Shown here one piece after another: positions 58,870 to 64,000 of a stretch of DNA of 64,000 nt (the first letter of the stretch is position 1; each line of letters begins with the position of its first letter). Position numbers and translations under genes: made by a program. The notes under the pieces were generated by a model. It saw only the letters and a list, made by a program, of their open reading frames with translations, was not told the DNA's origin and made no database searches. The stretch is taken from positions 62,001 to 126,000 of the forward strand of contig NZ_FOTT01000003.1 of assembly GCF_900114655.1 (NCBI RefSeq). The letters are read 5' to 3'. Source of the stretch: Candidatus Frackibacter sp. WG13. GTDB taxonomy: Bacteria > Bacillota > Halanaerobiia > Halobacteroidales > Acetohalobiaceae.

Positions 58870-59190
58870 TCATTTTTGATTATTATTTAATTTTTCTTCT
58901 AGTTTTTTATCTGCAGCTTTCATTATATCTTTAGCCGCATCATCACCCATAGTGCCTGCTTCACTAGCCGGCGAACCAAGTTGTACTCGATCACTAAAAC
59001 GTCCGATTTGTTGAGCTACATCAGCTTCAAAGCCACTCATTTCTGCTGTACCGTCTACAGTTGGAAATTTGACACGGCCTAGCTCAACATTATTTTCTAA
59101 GTTTTTTGGAATAATATCATAATTAGTTTCTTCAGCAATTTCTTTATCACTGGGGATATAATTCTTATCTCTACCATTATCGTTATTCAT
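58870..59190 (-). CDS. small acidic soluble protein, unknown
   Basis: A 106-residue hydrophilic protein from ATG 59190 (SD AAGGAGGTG). The conserved-looking core is GFEADVAQQIGRFSDRVQLG, followed by a helical Lys/Glu tail (KDIMKAADKKLEEKL). The small size, polarity and isolated strong SD recall sporulation-stage small proteins, but I see no SASP signature. Function unknown. Confidence 0.65.
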   Translation of the reverse strand: MNNDNGRDKNYIPSDKEIAEETNYDIIPKNLENNVELGRVKFPTVDGTAEMSGFEADVAQQIGRFSDRVQLGSPASEAGTMGDDAAKDIMKAADKKLEEKLNNNQK

Positions 59191-59385
59191 TTTAAATGTC
59201 ACCTCCTTAAGATTAGTTTGTAATTAAATAAAAAAATGATGTTAGGAAATATTGCTAATTATTTTTAAAATAAAAGAATTGATAATGATTTTATGAAGGA
59301 ATTATCAAACATATCGCGAAATATATTCATGTAGGTAATATTATAAATTATAATATTAAACCAAAGTAGTTTGGAGGAGTAAAAG

Positions 59386-60441
59386 GTGAATTCGAAATTT
59401 AAATATTGGTGTCTTTTATTAGGGGTTACACTGGTAATTTTTAACTTCTGTGCGATTGGGTGGGCTGCTGGTTTAGGAGTTAGAGACTTAGAAGAAGGAA
59501 TGAGAGGTCATGATGTTAAGTTATTACAGCAAAGATTAATTAATCTAGGATATAATATAAAAGTGGACGGGGTTTTTGGTGCTAAAACAAAAAATATAAT
59601 TAAGAAATTTCAACAAAAATATGATTTAAGTCCTGATGGAATTGTTGGAACTCAAACCCTCTACTATTTAAAACGTTCAAATAAAAATTTAGAGTATGAA
59701 GTTCAACCAGGTGATTCGCTATATGAATTATCTAAAGAATATAACATATCTATTAAAGAGATTAAAGAGGCGAATAACCTTTCAAATTCTAGGATTATTG
59801 TAGGACAAAAATTAATAATTCCAGATACAGCTCTAGGTGGTGGAGAACAAAAAGATCTTTATATTACTGTAGAGTATAGAGTTAAATCAGGTGATTCTTT
59901 GTATAAGTTAGCGAAAGAGTATGACAGTAAAGTTACGAAGATAAGGAAGGTTAATAACTTGCAAAATTCTTTAATTAGAGTTGGACAAGAGATAGAGATT
60001 CCTCGTAAATTAAATAAACCTAAAACAAAAAAAGTCTTTTCTGAGCAGGAAAGAATGAAATTTATTTGGCCAGTTAGAGCAAGAATAAGTTCTAATTATG
60101 GTTATAGAACTCATCCTATTACACATGAAAAGGATTTTCATGGAGGAATTGATTTAGCTGTTGGGCATGGAACTCCAGTAAAGGCTGCAGCATCCGGAAG
60201 AGTAGTAACTAGCTCTTGGGTCAGTGGATTTGGTAAGACAGTAATTATTAAGCATGATGGGCGAACAAAGACCTTGTATGCACATAATTCTCGTTTGAAA
60301 GTTAGGGTTGGGCAATATGTTAAGCAAGGACAAACAATATCCTATTCTGGGAATACAGGTTTAAGTACTGGTCCACATTTAGATTTTAGAATTTTAATTA
60401 ATGGAGATCCGGTTAATCCATTAAAATGGCTACCGAATTAA
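59386..60441 (+). CDS. LysM/M23 peptidase-like cell-wall protein
   Basis: The 351-residue exported protein has a signal peptide (residues 1-27), a peptidoglycan-binding domain (about 30-95, LQQRLINLGYNIKVDGVFG), two LysM repeats (VQPGDSLYELSKEYNISI and VKSGDSLYKLAKEYDSKV) and an M23/LytM domain (about 225-350). Zinc ligands His and Asp are present in HGGIDLAVGHG and the catalytic His in GPHLDF. However, the second His of the usual HxH is Asp, which would disturb zinc binding; such variants often act as amidase activators (EnvC/NlpD-like). An amidase gene lies 700 bp downstream. Confidence 0.85.
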   Translation: MNSKFKYWCLLLGVTLVIFNFCAIGWAAGLGVRDLEEGMRGHDVKLLQQRLINLGYNIKVDGVFGAKTKNIIKKFQQKYDLSPDGIVGTQTLYYLKRSNKNLEYEVQPGDSLYELSKEYNISIKEIKEANNLSNSRIIVGQKLIIPDTALGGGEQKDLYITVEYRVKSGDSLYKLAKEYDSKVTKIRKVNNLQNSLIRVGQEIEIPRKLNKPKTKKVFSEQERMKFIWPVRARISSNYGYRTHPITHEKDFHGGIDLAVGHGTPVKAAASGRVVTSSWVSGFGKTVIIKHDGRTKTLYAHNSRLKVRVGQYVKQGQTISYSGNTGLSTGPHLDFRILINGDPVNPLKWLPN

Positions 60442-60446
60442 GAGAG

Positions 60447-60494
60447 ATTATAACCCTTTGGATAGTTTGAATACAGAGGGTTATAATTTTTTTT
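60447..60494 (+). terminator. terminator after the M23 gene
   Basis: TTATAACCCT and AGGGTTATAA form a stem followed by eight T. Confidence 0.9.
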
Positions 60495-60727
60495 ATTTTT
60501 TTTGAAATAAAAGAAGGAATTTTAAGATAAGTGTAGAATAATTATTACTACAGTATTGTGAAAACAATCACTTTCACAATTAGAAATTATGCAAGATTAA
60601 CAATGTCATTGCATATATTATTACTAATATAAGTATTGATGAAGCAAATTCAAAGCTAAAATTTAATATATCTTTAGCTATTACTGTTATTAAACATTCA
60701 AAAAAATCGGTAAAGGGGTGATTTATA

Positions 60728-60895
60728 ATGTTTTGCATTATCTGCGGAAAAGAAATATCTGATGACCAATTTCGGAATACTTGTGACAACTGTGAGCGAG
60801 AAGTAAGTAAATTATCTCAACAGATGGTCAAATCACGCAAAAGAATTAATTTTCGTCAACTACGAAAGAAAAAACAAGAATATAGTAAAATTTAG
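60728..60895 (+). CDS. 55-residue zinc-ribbon protein
   Basis: A short gene starting at ATG 60728 with SD AAAGGGGTG. The N-terminal half has paired cysteines (FCIICGKEI and TCDNCERE) forming a zinc ribbon; the second half is strongly basic (KSRKRINFRQLRKKK), which suggests nucleic-acid contact. Similar short Cys4 proteins are common in Firmicutes without known role. It stands alone; the 230 bp on either side contain no other gene. Confidence 0.7.
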   Translation: MFCIICGKEISDDQFRNTCDNCEREVSKLSQQMVKSRKRINFRQLRKKKQEYSKI

Positions 60896-60977
60896 TTATT
60901 AATAAAAATTCAGAAAATTTCAAAATGTAGTATTTTGTCCATTGCTTGTCTTTATTTCTAAAAATTTGATTTCAATA

Positions 60978-61016
60978 ATCAATAAGATTGTGCTGATTTG
61001 CACAATCTTATTTTTC
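60978..61016 (+). terminator. terminator after the zinc-ribbon gene
   Basis: AATAAGATTGTGC and GCACAATCTTATT pair over TGATTT, followed by TTTCTTTT. Confidence 0.9.
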
Positions 61017-61129
61017 TTTTATAAATGTCGTAATTTACAATTAAAAACAGGAAATTTAGTAATAAAGATAGAATAAATAAATTATAGCCTTATTTTTTTA
61101 GTGAAATTAATAATTTAGGAGGCAGGCAG

Positions 61130-63508
61130 ATGATACCTAAAAATAGGTTGATATTATTATTGATTCTAACTATTCTATTATGTCATGTTTTCCCTGTAGC
61201 AGCTAATAATCAAAAGAAATTATTAATAAATAATCAAGTTATTAATAAACATTTAAATATAAAAGAAGAAAATGGTGCTTTATTAATTCCTCTTAAAGTA
61301 TTAGAAGATAGTTTTAATTTGGATATTGAATGGATAGAGTTAATTAAGAGTATTAATATAAAATTAGATAATAAAATAGTAAAACTGCGTGTGGATGAAT
61401 CAAAAGTTCAGATTGGTGACCAAGTAAAGGAGTTAAGTACACCGGTTAGGATGACAGATGGGAAAGTATATATTCCACTTGACTTTATAGCACAAATTTT
61501 AGGATATAAACTTACTTGGAATACAACAGAGATTAACCTTTCTAAGCCTTCTGTACAAGTGAATGATGTAAAGTATAAAAAGACAACTTCAGGGGAAGAA
61601 ATTATAATTCATACTAATAAAAGGCCGCGTTATGATATTGCTTCTCTCCAATCTCCAGAGCGGTTAGCAATTGATATTTTGGATTCTAAATTAAGTAATA
61701 AGCTTAGAGATATAGCTGTGAATAACGGTCTGATATTTCAGATAAGAAGTAAACAGTTTAAGACAGATGTTGTTAGGGTTGTTCTCGATTTATATCAACC
61801 TCTGAGTTATCAAGTTGATATAAATAAGGTTAAGAGTGGTTATCAGTTAAAGTTGAAACTTAGTCCGCGAATTATTGATTTTAGTTATAATAAAAAAGAA
61901 GAAAGCTTTTCTATTTTAGCTACGAAAGAGTTAGGTACATATAATGTTAAGTCATTACCAAAGGATAATAAAATAATTGTTGAGTTTCCAAATGTATTAT
62001 TAGATATAGTTAAAGATCACTTTGCAATCAACAATAAGTGGGTAGATGAAGTAGAATTAGTTCAAGTTGAAGAGAATAACAATACTGTAGCAAAACTTAT
62101 TCTAACAACAGATAAGTTATTTAAGCTTAATATTTATAATGACCCTAAGAATGCTAAGCGCTTAATTATAAAGCCTAATAGGTTGAAAGAGTTATTAGAT
62201 GTTAATTATAACCCTAAAGAAGCGAGCGTTAATATAGTTACTAAAGAAATGGTGTCTCCTAAATCTATTCCATTAAAGAAAGGAGCACGTTTAGTTTTAG
62301 ATTTTCCTGAGACTATCTTTAGAAAAGTCCATAAGAGTGTTGAATATGATGAGAAGTTTATAGAGGAAGTTAGAGTTTCGCAGTTTAATAAAGAAGTTGC
62401 GCGGGTAGTAATTGATTTAAAAGAGTTAGTTAATTATGAACTTAATACTATTAAAGATAGTGAAAGTGAACACTATAATACAGTTGTTAAATTAGAATTA
62501 CCTGATGATAAAGATAATAAAGAATTAATTGATACACTAAACTCAGATAAATCTCAGCAACCTCAACAAAGAAGGGATATTAATCATTCAAAAGATGAGA
62601 GTTCGAAAACGAATAGATTAGAAGATGTTAATATAGTTACTAATGGCAATAAAATAGAATTAAATGTTAATTTAAAGAATAAATCTAAGTATAGGATTAG
62701 AAAATTTAGTTATCCTAACCGGTTAGTAATTGATCTTCCTCAGACGATTAACAAGTTAAGAAAGGAATCAATCGTTGAACCTAAGGGAATAATTACTGAT
62801 GTAAGAGTGAGTCAATTTTCTTGGGAACCAGCAGTTACTAGAGTAGTATTTGAATTACCTTATGCTATTGATTATAAGGTTACTTCCAAATCTTTAACTG
62901 ACCAGATTAGTATTAAGTTAAAGACTCAAAGTGAAGAATCGGTCTTATCAAATCGAACAATTGTAGTTGATGCTGGTCATGGAGGAGCAGACCCTGGAGC
63001 AATTGGACCGACTGGTTTAATGGAGAAAGATGTTAATTTAGATATTGCTAAAAAGTTAGCTGCTTTATTACGGCAGGCTGGAGCAACAGTAAAGATGACT
63101 AGAAAGGATGACCGATATATTACTCTATGGTCAAGAGCTGATATGGCTAATCGACTAGATAGTGATATTTTTGTCAGTATTCACTCTAATGCTCATAAAG
63201 GTAAAGATGCTTCTGGAACTGAAATTTATGTTTATCCAGGTAGTTATGGAGATACTTTGGTATTAGCTAAACTTGTTCAAAGTTCTTTGCAGAAAGAGAT
63301 TGATTTAATAGACCGAGGAGTTAGGTTTAATGAACTTTATGTTTTAGAAGAGACAACTATGCCTTCGATCTTAAGTGAGATTGCCTTTATTACTAACCGT
63401 AAGGAAGAGAAGTTGTTGGCAGATCCTGACTTTAGGCAGAGAGCTGCTCTAGGTCTATATAAAGGAATAGTTGCTTTCTTTAATAGGGTAGCTAAGGAGG
63501 AGAGATAA
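61130..63508 (+). CDS. N-acetylmuramoyl-L-alanine amidase with AMIN domains
   Basis: The 792-residue exported protein has a signal peptide (1-25), a copper-amine-oxidase-like N-terminal domain (about 32-145), several AMIN-type beta domains (about 150-600, e.g. VNDVKYKKTTSGEEIIIHT and RVSQF...ARVVIDL repeats) that localise to the septum or envelope, and a C-terminal Amidase_3 domain (about 612-785). Zinc and catalytic residues are in VVDAGHGGADPGA, LMEKDVNLDIAKKL, FVSIHSNAHKG and PSILSEIAFITN. It cleaves stem peptides from glycan. It overlaps the next gene by one base (TAATG). Confidence 0.92.
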   Translation: MIPKNRLILLLILTILLCHVFPVAANNQKKLLINNQVINKHLNIKEENGALLIPLKVLEDSFNLDIEWIELIKSINIKLDNKIVKLRVDESKVQIGDQVKELSTPVRMTDGKVYIPLDFIAQILGYKLTWNTTEINLSKPSVQVNDVKYKKTTSGEEIIIHTNKRPRYDIASLQSPERLAIDILDSKLSNKLRDIAVNNGLIFQIRSKQFKTDVVRVVLDLYQPLSYQVDINKVKSGYQLKLKLSPRIIDFSYNKKEESFSILATKELGTYNVKSLPKDNKIIVEFPNVLLDIVKDHFAINNKWVDEVELVQVEENNNTVAKLILTTDKLFKLNIYNDPKNAKRLIIKPNRLKELLDVNYNPKEASVNIVTKEMVSPKSIPLKKGARLVLDFPETIFRKVHKSVEYDEKFIEEVRVSQFNKEVARVVIDLKELVNYELNTIKDSESEHYNTVVKLELPDDKDNKELIDTLNSDKSQQPQQRRDINHSKDESSKTNRLEDVNIVTNGNKIELNVNLKNKSKYRIRKFSYPNRLVIDLPQTINKLRKESIVEPKGIITDVRVSQFSWEPAVTRVVFELPYAIDYKVTSKSLTDQISIKLKTQSEESVLSNRTIVVDAGHGGADPGAIGPTGLMEKDVNLDIAKKLAALLRQAGATVKMTRKDDRYITLWSRADMANRLDSDIFVSIHSNAHKGKDASGTEIYVYPGSYGDTLVLAKLVQSSLQKEIDLIDRGVRFNELYVLEETTMPSILSEIAFITNRKEEKLLADPDFRQRAALGLYKGIVAFFNRVAKEER

Positions 63509-64000
63509 TGGCTAAACGAAGTGAAACATTGAATTATGTATTTATTGGATTAATTGTAATAACTATGGTCTTGATTCCACTATTGTTTTTAACGTCATCT
63601 CCAGTACAAACTAGGAAGGTAAAACTATACTTTAGTTATAATCAAGCCCAGAATTTGAAAGCAGAAATAAGAGAAATTAAAGTTGATAACATATATAGAC
63701 AGACTATTGAAGAATTAATTAAAGGACCTACTGAAGAAGAATTAACCATGACTATTCCTCAAGGGACTAAGTTGATTGATCTAAAGCTAGAGAATAAAGT
63801 TCTAAAACTGAACTTTAATTCGAAATTTAGAAAAAACCACTGGGGTGGTAGTACAGGTGAAACGATGACGATCTATTCTATAGTGAATACTATGACTCAA
63901 TTTCCAGAAGTTAATTCTGTACTATTTTTGCTAGAAGGCGAAAAAATTGAAACTTTAGTAGGACATGTAGGTCTAGAAGATCCTATTCCTCCTAATTATA
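63508..64000 (+). CDS. GerMN-domain membrane protein (cut by window end)
   Basis: The first 164 codons of a protein with an N-terminal membrane helix (residues 10-29, YVFIGLIVITMVLIPLLFLT) and a GerMN domain: VKLYFSYNQAQNLKAEIREI, IEELIKGPTEEELTMTIPQG, LKLNFNSKF and TMTIYSIVNTMTQFPEVNSV. GerM-like lipoproteins/membrane proteins act in cell-wall remodelling, including sporulation. Coupled start with the amidase gene supports a joint envelope function. Confidence 0.85.
   Translation, partial: MAKRSETLNYVFIGLIVITMVLIPLLFLTSSPVQTRKVKLYFSYNQAQNLKAEIREIKVDNIYRQTIEELIKGPTEEELTMTIPQGTKLIDLKLENKVLKLNFNSKFRKNHWGGSTGETMTIYSIVNTMTQFPEVNSVLFLLEGEKIETLVGHVGLEDPIPPNY

Noticed and set aside
60580-60789. Minus-strand ORF opposite the zinc-ribbon gene
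   Set aside because: No SD, and the plus strand has a better supported Cys4 gene.

Overview
The window looks like an AT-rich, strictly anaerobic Firmicute, most probably a two-membrane halophile of the Halanaerobiales (Halobacteroidaceae-like). The reasons are strong Bacillus/Clostridium-type SD and sigma-A signals, a TRAP (MtrB) protein next to a trp operon, DapL-type lysine synthesis, an archaeal-style split glutamate synthase with ferredoxin modules, and periplasmic AMIN/amidase, LysM/M23 and GerMN proteins. The taxon is an inference. I saw no rRNA, tRNA, CRISPR array, transposase or phage integrase.

Layout. 1-7152: tail of a small multidrug exporter, then mtrB and trpE-D-C-F-B-A. Three (G/T)AG-triplet arrays fit TRAP binding, one of them wrapping a start codon, and an aroF remnant sits in front of trpE; there is no trpG. 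7185-32564: one co-directional block that I read as a contractile injection system. It holds a sheath candidate (apparently with an ATT start), an Hcp-like tube, two tandem copies of a membrane-protein/effector module (the first copy truncated), a lipase-VgrG fusion, a second VgrG, several unknown baseplate-like genes, an Hsp70/actin-fold ATPase with a J-domain protein, two FHA proteins, a PP2C phosphatase, a degenerate PP2C-TPR protein and a Ser/Thr kinase. 32598-40250: accDA-pfkA-pyk, then dapF and dapL separated by a structured repeat cluster. 40343-41916: small unknown genes and a polyferredoxin. 42043-53847: nitrogen assimilation (asnB, glnA with an in-frame TGA, nadE, amtB, glnB, five-gene glutamate synthase cluster). 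53918-64000: fxsA, a uvsE remnant, an interrupted TPR gene, a family of small double-cysteine proteins, pgi and cell-envelope hydrolases.

How it works together. Tryptophan-loaded TRAP would control trp mRNA both in the leader and at ribosome-binding sites. glnA and amtB share an almost identical operator-like triple repeat at the same distance from their promoters, with partial copies before asnB, so one nitrogen regulator probably serves the cluster. The injection-system block pairs a sheath/tube/spike machine with its own threonine-phosphorylation switch (kinase, phosphatase, FHA) and a dedicated chaperone pair, and it carries a recently shuffled effector module. This is the region most likely to hold poorly described biology. 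Several genes nearby are broken (aroF, first effector copy, glnA, uvsE, TPR gene), which points to active decay or, for the single-base stops, possible sequencing error or recoding.
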